The notes under the pieces were generated by a model. It saw only the letters and a list, made by a program, of their open reading frames with translations. It searched no databases and was not told where the DNA came from. The position numbers and the translations under genes were made by a program. 64,000 nucleotides of DNA from OLB7 sp966250335 (GTDB lineage Bacteria; Bacteroidota; Ignavibacteria; OLB7), in contig CBINGZ010000033.1 of NCBI GenBank assembly GCA_966250335.1, forward strand, positions 3,665 to 67,664, in the 5' to 3' direction. Of the stretch, positions 1 to 8,836 are shown piece after piece. The first letter of the stretch is position 1, and the number at the start of each line of letters is the position of its first letter.

Positions 1-2
1 CG

Positions 3-2663
3 AACAGGCTGAAGATTCTCTCGGAGAAGGGGAAGATTCAGCTCGATACCCTGTACGACGGGGCGTTCGATGAGCGCCCATACACGCTGCGGCTGACGGG
101 ACTCTTCAACTCCAACTCGCCGACGCCGACCGGGATCGGCAGGCCGAATCTGATCGGCCTCGGGGTGGAACGGGAGCAGAAGAAAGGCCCTCCCGACCCC
201 GACTCCCTCCGCGGCATCCTCACCGGGCCGGACGGACGCATTCTCCATACGATCCCGATGTCGCGGATCCCGAACGGCGAAGAACCGGAGAGCTACCTCG
301 CCGGAGTCTATCCCACGGCCGTCTTCAAGCCGTCGCAGGATGAGCCTCCGATGATCCTGGCGCACGCGAGCCAGTTCAACTACCGCGGCCCGGCCGGCGT
401 ACCGAACCCGCGCAACCAGAACGGGATCTGGCGCTTCAAGCTGGAAGGGACCGGCAGCGACGCCATCGACCCGCTCTGGTTCTATCCGATAGCTCCGGGG
501 ACCTACCCCCAGCAGCCGGCGATCATCGTCGACACGACGAGGGATACCTCCACCTACGTCGGGGTCTCCACACGTTCGCTCGGGCTCCCCGGAGGGATAG
601 CCGTCCCCGCGACAGCGGGACATATCACCTATTCCACCAGTCAGTACTCGATCTCGCTCGATGCAAGCGATCCGCTGGCGCCCCGTCCCGTCGAGACGCG
701 CAGAATGCCGCCGCAGGTGGTGCAGGAACTCAGGGGAGACAGCACCGGCGAGACCAACAGCTATTTCTTCAGACTGAAGTCGAACAATCCCTCCCCCGTC
801 CCCGGAACGAACGATATCTACCGGGTGGTGACCTCCAACTATTCGCAGAATCGTCCCGGTACTCCGGTGATCCTGGTGGCCTATGCGGCGGCGGCTCTCT
901 CCGAGGAGGCGATCAAGCAGATCGGCCTGGAATACAACGCCAACCTTCCCCCCTCCCTGAGAAACAAGGGCTGGACGATCGTTGCCGCCGATGTCGACGG
1001 GTCCGATTTCGGGACCTATGACAAGGCGACGAGGGATGACTTCCCTCTCAACGAAAGCGACGAGGTCATCGCCGCCTACCGCGATATGAACGGCGCCGAC
1101 ATCAAAGGGAATTCCCTGTTGGTGTACCGCCTGAACTACGACGCCAAAGCCCCCGATGGCCGCCCCTTCTGGGCCCCGGTCACAGTGTCGTTCGACGGAC
1201 GCCTGCTCGCCGCAGCCGATCTGGTGAAGGACCCCAAGGGGAAACAGGAACTCGTGATCGCCAACGGCAACACCCTCTCCATCCTGCGGTTGCGCGATTA
1301 CGACGTCGTGGCGGCGGAGCCGGTGATCGACATCTCCAAACGGCGCTGGTTCGATTCCCTCAGGAAGTTCACCTTCGACTCCACGGTAGTCTCCGTGGCG
1401 ATCGCCGACCTGGAGGGGACGGGAGACAACGACCTGATCGTCGTCACGAAAACCGCGACCTACGCCATCGGCCGGCCGATCGCCGAGCCGCTCGGAACCG
1501 TGGAGGAGGAGGGCGGAACCTACTGCCTCGGCGACGATGTGACCGTCGACTGGGGACGAAGGATCGTCGGAGGGGGCGAGGAGGGGCTCTCCATTCATGC
1601 CCTCGATTCCGACAGCAACGAAATCCCCCTGATCGATCCCTTCCCCCTTCCCGACACGGCGACCGCCTACGGGGAGCTCAGCTACCGGTTCTCCACTCTG
1701 GGCCTGGAACCGGGGAGCTACGAGGTAGTGATCCGGGACAAGGTTCTCCCCGACCTGAAGGCGCGCGGAGGAAGGTTCACGATCGCCACCCCTCTCCTTC
1801 AGGCGGTGAAGCTCCCCAAGAACGAGTACGCCTGGGGGGAGCCGATCACGTTCCGGGTCGGCTACCTCTGCACGAAGAATCTGGTTCTGGAACGCCGCTC
1901 CGGCTCCGGCGGGGAGTGGAGGGAACAGGAGGAAGCAATAGTCGACTATCCCGCGGGTACCGACTCGGTCGTCGTCTCGACCTCGATCTCCTGCCTCGAC
2001 CCCTGCATGACCGAAAATCTTGAGACCGTGGAGTTCCGACTGCGCGACACGACCCTCAGGATCGAATCGGGAAGCGATTCGTTCATCATCCGGTCGACGG
2101 CAAAGCATGTCGACAGCGGCCAGGGCTCCGGAACGACACGAGAGATCGGATGGAACCGGACCGACTTCGGGTGCGAGAGCGTCTCGATCTCCCTGACGCT
2201 CGAGGGAAAGGGGATCGAAGGAGGGGGTATCTTCCCGAACGTGGGGACCGCCACCCTCAGACTCGGCAACGAGGTCTCCGGCAAGGTGGAGGCCCGCATC
2301 TGCTGCATCGGCAATGCGACCGCATGCGATTTCGGCAAGACCTCCTTCGAGGTCGAGGCCCCGCCGGCCGGGAACTACATCCAGCCGAACCCGTTCGACC
2401 CGAACGGCGCCGGGGGGATGGGAGTCTCGATCTACTATACCCTGGAGGAGGAGGGCCCCGTCTCGATCACGATCATTGACGCGGCCCGCGCCGTGGTACG
2501 GCGGCTCCTGAGCTCGGAGGATCGCCGCAAGGGGTTGAACGTGGATGAATGGGACGGCCGGAACTCCGCCGGTGAAATCGTCGCCAACGGGACGTATATT
2601 TGCATCATCGAATCCGGTGACGGACGGATTACCCCCCTCCCTATCTTCGTGCGGAAACTCTGA
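3..2663 (+). CDS. Secreted protein with C-terminal FlgD-like/T9SS sorting domain, 5' partial
   Basis: The reading frame is open through the left edge, so the N-terminus is missing; 886 codons are visible. A GTG at 165 is an internal codon, not a convincing start. The middle shows beta-rich repeats resembling FG-GAP/VCBS blades (for example around nt 1390-1470, where DLEGTGDNDLIVV is read) and Ig-like segments. The last 90 residues (from NPFDPNG, near nt 2386) form a FlgD Ig-like/T9SS-type domain ending DGRNSAGEIVANGTYICIIE and a terminal basic tail. This suggests a cell-surface or secreted T9SS cargo. The gene lies 11 nt upstream of another sorting-domain gene and close to a PorV-like porin, which fits that role. 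The substrate or ligand is unknown. Confidence 0.7.
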   Translation, partial: NRLKILSEKGKIQLDTLYDGAFDERPYTLRLTGLFNSNSPTPTGIGRPNLIGLGVEREQKKGPPDPDSLRGILTGPDGRILHTIPMSRIPNGEEPESYLAGVYPTAVFKPSQDEPPMILAHASQFNYRGPAGVPNPRNQNGIWRFKLEGTGSDAIDPLWFYPIAPGTYPQQPAIIVDTTRDTSTYVGVSTRSLGLPGGIAVPATAGHITYSTSQYSISLDASDPLAPRPVETRRMPPQVVQELRGDSTGETNSYFFRLKSNNPSPVPGTNDIYRVVTSNYSQNRPGTPVILVAYAAAALSEEAIKQIGLEYNANLPPSLRNKGWTIVAADVDGSDFGTYDKATRDDFPLNESDEVIAAYRDMNGADIKGNSLLVYRLNYDAKAPDGRPFWAPVTVSFDGRLLAAADLVKDPKGKQELVIANGNTLSILRLRDYDVVAAEPVIDISKRRWFDSLRKFTFDSTVVSVAIADLEGTGDNDLIVVTKTATYAIGRPIAEPLGTVEEEGGTYCLGDDVTVDWGRRIVGGGEEGLSIHALDSDSNEIPLIDPFPLPDTATAYGELSYRFSTLGLEPGSYEVVIRDKVLPDLKARGGRFTIATPLLQAVKLPKNEYAWGEPITFRVGYLCTKNLVLERRSGSGGEWREQEEAIVDYPAGTDSVVVSTSISCLDPCMTENLETVEFRLRDTTLRIESGSDSFIIRSTAKHVDSGQGSGTTREIGWNRTDFGCESVSISLTLEGKGIEGGGIFPNVGTATLRLGNEVSGKVEARICCIGNATACDFGKTSFEVEAPPAGNYIQPNPFDPNGAGGMGVSIYYTLEEEGPVSITIIDAARAVVRRLLSSEDRRKGLNVDEWDGRNSAGEIVANGTYICIIESGDGRITPLPIFVRKL

Positions 2664-2674
2664 GACGATAACAC

Positions 2675-3073
2675 TTGAAACGATCATTACTTCATAGCAG
2701 CCTGCTGTTTGCTCTGATTTCCCCCATGGAGCAGGCGGTGGCCGCGACGCAACCGTTCGGCATGCCCGGCGTCCGCAGCGACGGGAAGCAGCAGGTGGAA
2801 CCGAAGAAGAAGGAGATCACGACGAGTGTGACCCGCTCGATCGAGAACGAGACGATCTCCATGACGGCGCTCTTCCCCGACGACTACGGCGGCATCAGAG
2901 TCGCCCTCTTCAATCTCCTCGGCAAACTGATGGATGTCGACCCGACGACGGCGGTGGCGAAAGGGAGCCATACGTTCGTCTTCAGGACGAACGGTCTGCC
3001 GAACGGGCCGTACCTCGTCGTCCTGGAAGCGGGCGGACAGCGGATCACGAAGAAGATCATGCTGAACCGGTAG
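2675..3073 (+). CDS. Small exported protein consisting of a signal peptide and a sorting-domain-like C-terminus
   Basis: 132 aa, starting with TTG 11 nt after the upstream stop, in the same transcription unit. The N-terminus is a Sec signal (MKRSLLHSSLLFALI, cleavage probably after VAA). After a short Lys/Glu/Gln-rich linker, the last 75 residues resemble a T9SS type A sorting domain: VALFNLLGKLMD, then NGLPNGPYLVVLEAGGQ and the basic end ITKKIMLNR. There is no separate cargo domain, which is unusual. A stand-alone function is unknown; it may accompany the neighbouring secreted protein. The TTG start is a choice forced by the signal peptide, because no ATG lies suitably upstream. Confidence 0.6.
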   Translation: MKRSLLHSSLLFALISPMEQAVAATQPFGMPGVRSDGKQQVEPKKKEITTSVTRSIENETISMTALFPDDYGGIRVALFNLLGKLMDVDPTTAVAKGSHTFVFRTNGLPNGPYLVVLEAGGQRITKKIMLNR

Positions 3074-3108
3074 ACCCCGGTTCCCCGCAGCCGACCTCCC
3101 CCCTCCCC

Positions 3109-4116
3109 ATGCCCCTGATCCGTACCATATCCTCCCTGGGATTGTCGACCCTGCTCGCCGCCGTGACGGCGCCGACGCTCCATGCCCAGCTCGATCTCGG
3201 CGGATACGCCGGCGCGCCGATACGCGCGGCCGGTCTGCCGAACGAGGTGATCATGGGGGGAACGTTCGGATCGATCTCCCCCGACGCCTCCGCCGTCTTC
3301 GTCAACAGCGCCTATCTGCCGATGCTCCGGCAGCATACGGTCAGCGTCGCCCACTCCTTCCTCCCCTTCGGCCAGAAACTCGACATGATCGGCTACGGGT
3401 TCGGGAGCGAGAGGATCTTCGGGTTCGGAGTAGGTATATCGCGGTACGGACTTGCCGACGTCGAGGGGCGCACCCTGCTCGGCGAACGGACGGGGAACAT
3501 ATCAAGTTCCGATATGGCGTTCTCCGTCGGCGGGGGGCTCACGCTCGGCCCGGCCGCCGTCGGCGCCACCATCCGCTATCTCCGCCGTGATCTTACCGGC
3601 GTCGAAGGGGGTGAGAACGGCTATACGGTCGACCTGAGCGGCGTGATGATGCTCGACGACCGCTATCATTTCTCCTTCAGCGTGAACAATATCGCGGGGG
3701 GAATGGTCGCCTCCTACGACTCCGGCCCCACCGAGACGATCCCCTGGAACACACGGATCGGGTTCGCCTACCTCCATCCGCTGCAGGAGCCGAGGGAGGA
3801 GATCGTCCGGACCGACCCGACCGGAAAACGGAAGGTGAACCGCCTGCTGCCCGACACCTATCTGATGGGGGCGATCGAGTCGCGCATGTCGAGCGCCGAC
3901 AGCGTCCCGATCTTCACGTTCGCCCTCGAGTCGGTCCCGAGCGACGCCGTCGACGTCGGACTGCGGTTCGGGCTGAACACCCTCGGCGACCTCTCGTTCG
4001 GGACGTTCGTGCCGATACCGTTCGAGCGCGATCTGCGGATCGACATGAGCGCCAGATCGAACTACGGCTCCTACGGGGATCTCACCTACCATCTGATGAT
4101 CACGCTGGGATTCTGA
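3109..4116 (+). CDS. PorV/PorQ-like outer-membrane beta-barrel protein
   Basis: 335 aa with a signal peptide (cleavage after LHAQ, about residue 26). The mature part starts GGYAGAPIRAAGLPNEVIMGG and continues ISPDASAVFVNSAYLP, the typical opening of the PorV/PorQ (UPF0164-like) family, in which alternating beta strands form an outer-membrane barrel. It ends with an aromatic residue (LMITLGF), as expected for a BAM substrate. In T9SS, PorV shuttles cargo to the attachment complex; family membership here is by sequence pattern, and which paralogue this is cannot be told. The gene follows two sorting-domain genes with 35 nt spacing and probably closes their operon. A GC-rich hairpin at 4152-4167 may end transcription. 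Confidence 0.72.
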   Translation: MPLIRTISSLGLSTLLAAVTAPTLHAQLDLGGYAGAPIRAAGLPNEVIMGGTFGSISPDASAVFVNSAYLPMLRQHTVSVAHSFLPFGQKLDMIGYGFGSERIFGFGVGISRYGLADVEGRTLLGERTGNISSSDMAFSVGGGLTLGPAAVGATIRYLRRDLTGVEGGENGYTVDLSGVMMLDDRYHFSFSVNNIAGGMVASYDSGPTETIPWNTRIGFAYLHPLQEPREEIVRTDPTGKRKVNRLLPDTYLMGAIESRMSSADSVPIFTFALESVPSDAVDVGLRFGLNTLGDLSFGTFVPIPFERDLRIDMSARSNYGSYGDLTYHLMITLGF

Positions 4117-4196
4117 CCCCTCTCCCCTCCCTGCAACAATTCGCAATCCGGGCGCCGGCCCCGGCGCGGCCCGGGATGCGCCATAACGAATCTTCC

Positions 4197-4204
4197 TATA
4201 TTTG
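4197..4204 (+). promoter_or_regulatory. Bacteroidota-type -7 box upstream of rpiB
   Basis: TATATTTG matches the TAnnTTTG -7 consensus used by the Bacteroidota primary sigma factor. Transcription would begin near 4211, giving a leader of about 70 nt before the rpiB ATG. No clear -33 TTTG box is visible. Confidence 0.5.
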
Positions 4205-4281
4205 ACCGGTCGTTTCCCACGGATTCGACCGCGCGCGCTCCGGACCGGAGCACGCGGTATCACGCGCACCAGTAATCGATC

Positions 4282-4731
4282 ATGCAGAAACCGATCGCAC
4301 TTGCCGCCGACCACGGCGGCATCGGATATAAGGATCGTATCGCAACCCATCTCCGCGACCTCGGGCACCAGGTCGTCGATTTCGGCACCTACTCCACCGA
4401 CTCCACGGACTACCCCGACCTCGCCCGTCGCGCGGCCGATGCCGTCTCCACGGGAGAATCGGAGATGGGGATCATCGTCTGCGGCTCCGGCATCGGCGTC
4501 TCCATCGTCGCCAACAAGGTCGAGGGAGTCCGCGCCGCCTCCTGCGTCACGCCGGAGATGGCCCGTCTGGCGCGCGAGCATAATCACGCCAACGTCCTCA
4601 CCCTGGGCGAACGCCTTGTGGACTGGGAGACGGCGCGGGAGATCGTCGACGCGTTCCTGACGACCGATTACTCGGACGACGAACGGCATCGCCGACGGGT
4701 GGAGAAGATCCATTCGCTGACGGGGAAGTGA
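4282..4731 (+). CDS. rpiB: Ribose-5-phosphate isomerase B
   Basis: 149 aa, the usual RpiB/LacAB length. It interconverts ribose 5-phosphate and ribulose 5-phosphate in the cytoplasmic pentose phosphate pathway. Diagnostic segments are AADHGGIGYKDRI at the N-terminus, FGTYSTDSTDYPD, the active-site loop IIVCGSGIGVSI with the catalytic Cys, and REHNHANVLTLGERL near the C-terminus. The gene has its own -7 box 78 nt upstream and is followed after 60 nt by glyA on the same strand, so co-transcription is likely. Confidence 0.95.
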   Translation: MQKPIALAADHGGIGYKDRIATHLRDLGHQVVDFGTYSTDSTDYPDLARRAADAVSTGESEMGIIVCGSGIGVSIVANKVEGVRAASCVTPEMARLAREHNHANVLTLGERLVDWETAREIVDAFLTTDYSDDERHRRRVEKIHSLTGK

Positions 4732-4791
4732 TTCCCGACAACGTTCCTCCCGCTCCCTGAACTTCAACAGATCATCAGCAAAGCAATATCG

Positions 4792-6135
4792 ATGTACGAG
4801 CAACTTCGCGCCGGTGACCCGGAACTGTTCACGGCGATCGCCGGTGAGATCTACCGGCAGAACGACAAGATCGAGCTGATCGCCAGTGAGAACTTCACAA
4901 GCCAGGCCGTCATGCAGGCGCAGGGCTCGGTCCTGACGAACAAGTACGCCGAAGGCTACCCCGGGCGGCGCTACTACGGCGGCTGCGAGTGGGTGGATGT
5001 GGCGGAATCGCTGGCGCAGGAACGGGTCAGGGAGCTCTTCGGCGCCGAGTACGCCAACGTGCAGCCCCATTCCGGCTCGTCGGCGAACATGGCGGTCTAC
5101 TTCTCCTTCCTGTCGCACGGCGATACGGTTCTGGGGATGAACCTCTCCCACGGCGGGCATCTGACGCACGGCTCCCCGGTCAACTTCTCCGGGAAGTTCT
5201 ACAACTTCGTCTCCTACGGGGTCGACCCTGAGACCGGGCGGATCGACTACGATTCGGTGCGGGAGGCTGCGCGGACACATCGTCCCAGGATGATCACGGT
5301 GGGGGCCTCCGCCTACAGCCGGAACATCGACTATGCAGCCTTCGCGGAGATCGCCCGCGAGGTCGGCGCCTTCCTGATGGCCGATATCGCCCACCCGGCC
5401 GGTCTGATCGCCAAGGGGTGGCTCGACTCCCCGATCGAGCATTGCCATGTGGTGACCTCCACCACCCACAAGACCCTCCGGGGACCGCGCGGCGGCGTGA
5501 TCCTGCTGGGACGCGATTTCGAGAACCCGTTCGGCATCACCGCCCCGAAGTCGGGCCGCACCAAGATGATGTCGGAGATCATCGACAGCTGGGTGATGCC
5601 CGGCATTCAGGGGGGACCGCTGATGCATGTGATCGCGGCGAAGGCTGTCGCGTTCCGCGAGGCGCTCTCCGACGAGTTCAAGGGGTATACGCAGCGGGTG
5701 ATCCGGAACGCGCAGGCGCTCTCCGGCGCGCTGACGGCGCGGGGGTATAATATCGTGTCGGGAGGAACCGACAACCATCTGATGCTTGTCGATCTCCGCA
5801 ACCGGGGGATCACCGGGAAGGCGGCCGAGAACGCGCTCGACAACGCGGGGATCACCTGCAACAAGAACGCGGTGCCGTTCGACGACAAGTCGCCGCTGAT
5901 CACCTCCGGCATCCGTCTGGGAGCCCCGGCGATGACGACCAGGGGAATGGTCGAATCCGATATGGAGCGGATCGCGGAGTTCCTCGACCGCGTGCTGAGC
6001 GACATCACGAACCAGGACCTTCAGAAGAAGGTGAAGAACGAGGTGCAGGAGTTCTGCTCCGCCTTCCCTCTCTACCCGGAGATCCTGGCGAACGCCGGCG
6101 AGCGGCCGGAGCTTCCGGCCGAGGCCGAGGCCTGA
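4792..6135 (+). CDS. glyA: Serine hydroxymethyltransferase
   Basis: 447 aa PLP enzyme of one-carbon metabolism, converting serine plus tetrahydrofolate to glycine and 5,10-methylene-tetrahydrofolate. The family signature is clear: IELIASENFTS near the N-terminus, EGYPGRRYYGGCEWVD, HSGSSANMAVYF, and the PLP-lysine motif TSTTHKTLRGPRGG. The ATG at 4792 gives the expected N-terminus and length. The residues after the core end in an acidic LPAEAEA tail. It sits between rpiB and tatC on the same strand with short gaps (60 and 32 nt). Confidence 0.97.
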   Translation: MYEQLRAGDPELFTAIAGEIYRQNDKIELIASENFTSQAVMQAQGSVLTNKYAEGYPGRRYYGGCEWVDVAESLAQERVRELFGAEYANVQPHSGSSANMAVYFSFLSHGDTVLGMNLSHGGHLTHGSPVNFSGKFYNFVSYGVDPETGRIDYDSVREAARTHRPRMITVGASAYSRNIDYAAFAEIAREVGAFLMADIAHPAGLIAKGWLDSPIEHCHVVTSTTHKTLRGPRGGVILLGRDFENPFGITAPKSGRTKMMSEIIDSWVMPGIQGGPLMHVIAAKAVAFREALSDEFKGYTQRVIRNAQALSGALTARGYNIVSGGTDNHLMLVDLRNRGITGKAAENALDNAGITCNKNAVPFDDKSPLITSGIRLGAPAMTTRGMVESDMERIAEFLDRVLSDITNQDLQKKVKNEVQEFCSAFPLYPEILANAGERPELPAEAEA

Positions 6136-6167
6136 TCCACGCGCACTAACCGGACCCGTCAGCTCTC

Positions 6168-7091
6168 ATGCCGAATCCCATCGACGACTACAGCCAGACT
6201 CCCCGGCCGGACGAGAGGCCGGGCGACCGGGCCGACGATCCGGGCCGGCGCGCCGCGTGGGAGAACCCGTGGCAGAGCAGATCGGAAGGGGAGATGGGAT
6301 ATGCGGCGGGCGGCGGGGTCTCCGGTCAGGAGGAGCCCGGCGGTGAGATGGGGTTCTTCGACCACCTGGAGGAGCTCCGGTGGCGGATCATCAAGGCGCT
6401 GATCGCGATCGTCGTCACGTCGGTCCTCTGCGCGATCTATCTCGACTTCATCATCCAGGATATCCTGCTGGGGCCGCTCAAACGGCTCAACCCGCCGCAG
6501 GAACTCCAGAACACGGAGATGATGGGGCAGCTCACCCTCAGCCTTCAGGCGGCGATGTTCGGCGGGCTGATCCTGGCGATCCCGATCGTCCTCTGGCAGT
6601 TCTGGGGCTTCATCCGTCCCGGTCTCTACCCCAAGGAGCGGAAGTACGTGCGGGGGATCGCCGTCGCCACCATCTTCTGTTTTCTGGTGGGGATCGCCTT
6701 CGCCTACTTCGTCATGGTCCCCACCAGCCTGGCCTTCACATCCAAGCTGACGTATGAGGGGATCAAGAACCAGTGGACCAGCTCGTCGTACTTCAGCTTC
6801 ATCCTCGGGTTCGTTCTCTCGTGCGGCGTGGTCTTCGAAATGCCGATGCTCAGTTATGCTCTCTCCCGCTTCGGCATTCTTTCGCCGTCGCTGCTGAAGC
6901 AGTACCGTCGTCATGCGGTGGTGGTGATTCTGATTGCGGCCGCCATCATCACGCCGACCCCCGATCCGATCAATCAGATGATCCTCGCCGTGCCGCTCTA
7001 TATTCTCTTCGAGCTGAGTATTCTGGTGGCGGGGATCGCGGCCAGGCAGCGACGACGCCAGGAGCAGTACGAGGCAACAGATCTGACATGA
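6168..7091 (+). CDS. tatC: Sec-independent protein translocase TatC
   Basis: 307 aa. TatC is the substrate-binding subunit of the twin-arginine translocase in the inner membrane. The N-terminal 60 residues are a polar extension rich in Asp, Arg, Gly and Pro and are longer than usual. The core begins with MGFFDHLEELRWRIIKALI, the classical TatC start, followed by about six membrane helices including LILAIPIVLWQFWGFIRPGL and the conserved YPKERKYV loop. The last helix (LAVPLYILFELSILVAGIA) and a basic tail end the protein. An initiation site nearer the core cannot be excluded. No tatA is nearby. Confidence 0.95.
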   Translation: MPNPIDDYSQTPRPDERPGDRADDPGRRAAWENPWQSRSEGEMGYAAGGGVSGQEEPGGEMGFFDHLEELRWRIIKALIAIVVTSVLCAIYLDFIIQDILLGPLKRLNPPQELQNTEMMGQLTLSLQAAMFGGLILAIPIVLWQFWGFIRPGLYPKERKYVRGIAVATIFCFLVGIAFAYFVMVPTSLAFTSKLTYEGIKNQWTSSSYFSFILGFVLSCGVVFEMPMLSYALSRFGILSPSLLKQYRRHAVVVILIAAAIITPTPDPINQMILAVPLYILFELSILVAGIAARQRRRQEQYEATDLT

Positions 7092-7193
7092 CCCGCGGGC
7101 AGCTCCCGCTCCCCCGCCGAACTGCGGAATCCAACCGACCTGTTGCGGCACGCAAGGATTCCCGACGGGCTTCCGACAACCGACAACCCGCAC

Positions 7194-8168
7194 ATGGATC
7201 TCTCAACGATCTCACGACCGATCGATCAGCATCTCAAGGAGTTCAGGCGCTTCTTCCGCGACTCCATGCACTCGAAGATGCTCCTGCTGGATACGGTCGT
7301 CCGCTATATCCTGCGCCAGAAGGGGAAGCAGGTCCGGCCGATGCTGGTGCTGCTGGCGGCGGAGGTCGCGGGCGGTGTATCGCGCCGCACCTTCGTGGCC
7401 GCCACCATGGTCGAGCTGCTCCACACCGCCACGCTGGTCCACGACGACGTCGTCGACGAGGCGGACGAACGGCGCGGCTTCCCCTCCATCAACGCGGTCT
7501 GGAAGAACAAGGTGGCGGTGCTCGTGGGGGATTATCTCCTCTCGCGCGGCCTGCTGGTCGCCGTGGAGAACAACGAGTTCGGGTTCCTCTCCCTCACCTC
7601 CGACGCCGTCAGAAGGATGAGCGAGGGGGAACTGCTCCAGATCCAGAAGTCGCGCAAGCTCGATATCCGCGAGGAGGAATACTTCAGGATCATATCGGAT
7701 AAGACCGCATCGCTGATCGGCACCTGCTGCGAGCTGGGGGCCACCAGCGCCACCGAGGATATGAGCGCCAGAGAAGCGCTCCGGAACTACGGCGAGGCGG
7801 TCGGGATCGCGTTCCAGATCCGCGACGACATCTTCGACTACGTCTCCTCCGACGCCGACATCGGCAAGCCGACGGGGAACGATCTGAAGGAAAAGAAGCT
7901 CACGCTCCCGCTGATCCATTCGATCAACAATGCGCCCCGCCGTGAGTCGAGAAAGATTCTGAGCATGGTGAAGAGCGGCGAGGAGTCGCAGGAACGGACC
8001 GATGCGGTGCGCCAGTTCGTGACCCAGTACGGCGGCCTTGTCTACGCCGAACGGACTGCGATAGAATATTGCGAGAAGGCTCGTGCCGCGATAGCTCCCT
8101 TCCCCGACAGCCCCGCGAAGCGCTCGCTCCTCGGGTTCGTCGAGTTCGCGCTGAAGCGGAACGCCTGA
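7194..8168 (+). CDS. Polyprenyl diphosphate synthase (long-chain)
   Basis: 324 aa from the ATG at 7194; a TTG at 7143 would add 17 residues with no homology-like features. This trans-prenyltransferase condenses allylic diphosphates with isopentenyl diphosphate, supplying quinone side chains (octaprenyl/heptaprenyl type) in many bacteria. Both Asp-rich Mg-binding motifs are present: LVHDDVVDEADERRG (first) and IAFQIRDDIFDYV (second), as is KGKQVRPMLVLLAAEV for substrate binding. The gene follows tatC closely on the same strand and ends at a strong hairpin terminator (8191-8224). Chain length cannot be read reliably from the sequence. Confidence 0.92.
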   Translation: MDLSTISRPIDQHLKEFRRFFRDSMHSKMLLLDTVVRYILRQKGKQVRPMLVLLAAEVAGGVSRRTFVAATMVELLHTATLVHDDVVDEADERRGFPSINAVWKNKVAVLVGDYLLSRGLLVAVENNEFGFLSLTSDAVRRMSEGELLQIQKSRKLDIREEEYFRIISDKTASLIGTCCELGATSATEDMSAREALRNYGEAVGIAFQIRDDIFDYVSSDADIGKPTGNDLKEKKLTLPLIHSINNAPRRESRKILSMVKSGEESQERTDAVRQFVTQYGGLVYAERTAIEYCEKARAAIAPFPDSPAKRSLLGFVEFALKRNA

Positions 8169-8190
8169 GAATCGAATCACGACATAATGG

Positions 8191-8224
8191 AACGTCCGCC
8201 CCCGTCATGACGGAGGCGGACGTT
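8191..8224. terminator. Hairpin terminator after the polyprenyl synthase gene
   Basis: A 10-bp stem (8191-8200 pairing with 8215-8224) is extended inside by CCGT/ACGG around a CATG loop. It lies between a + gene and a - gene pointing towards each other and may serve both strands. The U-tract is weak (TTGTTC on the + side). Confidence 0.7.
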
Positions 8225-8294
8225 GTTCATTATCGATCCCTCACCCTCCCCTCGATCGACCGATCCGGTGAGGGCTCGACAGCGATCGATCGTG

Positions 8295-8774
8295 TTACGA
8301 TGCGGCGCTCTCTTCCGCCGGGGCATCCTCGGTCGTCAGGTCGGGCGTTCCGGCCGAGGAGAGCGCCCCGCCGGCCATGGTGACGAGCTCGTCGTCGTAA
8401 TGATCGGCGATCGTGGCGACGGTACGTGCGGTCAGCTCGAACTCGTCGCGGCTGAGGTCGCAGCCGGGGAGCGTCTGGGAGTAGACGATGGTGCTGTCGA
8501 ACAGCAGCCCGAACCCGCCGAAATGGAGCTCCACGTTCTTCTCCAGGAGCCACTTCATGACGTCAGGAGTAATGGTCGCGCCGCTCACCAGATGGCTGCT
8601 GAACTCCACGGCGATCTCGGTCTCGTGCCACGGGCGCACGGTGACGCTGACCGTGGCCGAACCCTCCTGAAGCGTGAAGGAGGAATTGTCGAACTCGACG
8701 AAGTCGGGATAGCACTCCTGCAGGTAGCAGCGCACCTTCTCCCGCACCGCCTCAATCATATCGTCTTGTTCCAT
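8295..8774 (-). CDS. YbjN-like domain protein
   Basis: 159 aa, cytoplasmic, with no signal or membrane segment. The pattern of a charged helix (MIEAVREKVRCYLQE), a beta sheet with VSVTVRPWHETEIAVEFSSH and a late helix (DEFELTARTVATIADHYDDE) resembles the YbjN/type III chaperone-like fold; this assignment is by pattern only. The C-terminus is a low-complexity Ala/Glu/Ser tail. It lies 62 nt downstream of a pspA-like gene on the same strand and is probably co-transcribed, so a role in envelope-stress handling is possible but inferred. Confidence 0.55.
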   Translation of the reverse strand: MEQDDMIEAVREKVRCYLQECYPDFVEFDNSSFTLQEGSATVSVTVRPWHETEIAVEFSSHLVSGATITPDVMKWLLEKNVELHFGGFGLLFDSTIVYSQTLPGCDLSRDEFELTARTVATIADHYDDELVTMAGGALSSAGTPDLTTEDAPAEESAAS

Positions 8775-8836
8775 GCTGAAAGTCCCCTTGTCGGTTTATC
8801 GTAGTTAGATGTTGTTATCGACCGAACGATCGAGGC

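Noticed and set aside
3502..5778. A 758-codon open frame on - opposite the porin, rpiB and glyA
   Set aside because: It is antisense to three well-supported genes, is rich in Arg/His/Asp typical of GC-rich shadow frames, and has no family resemblance.
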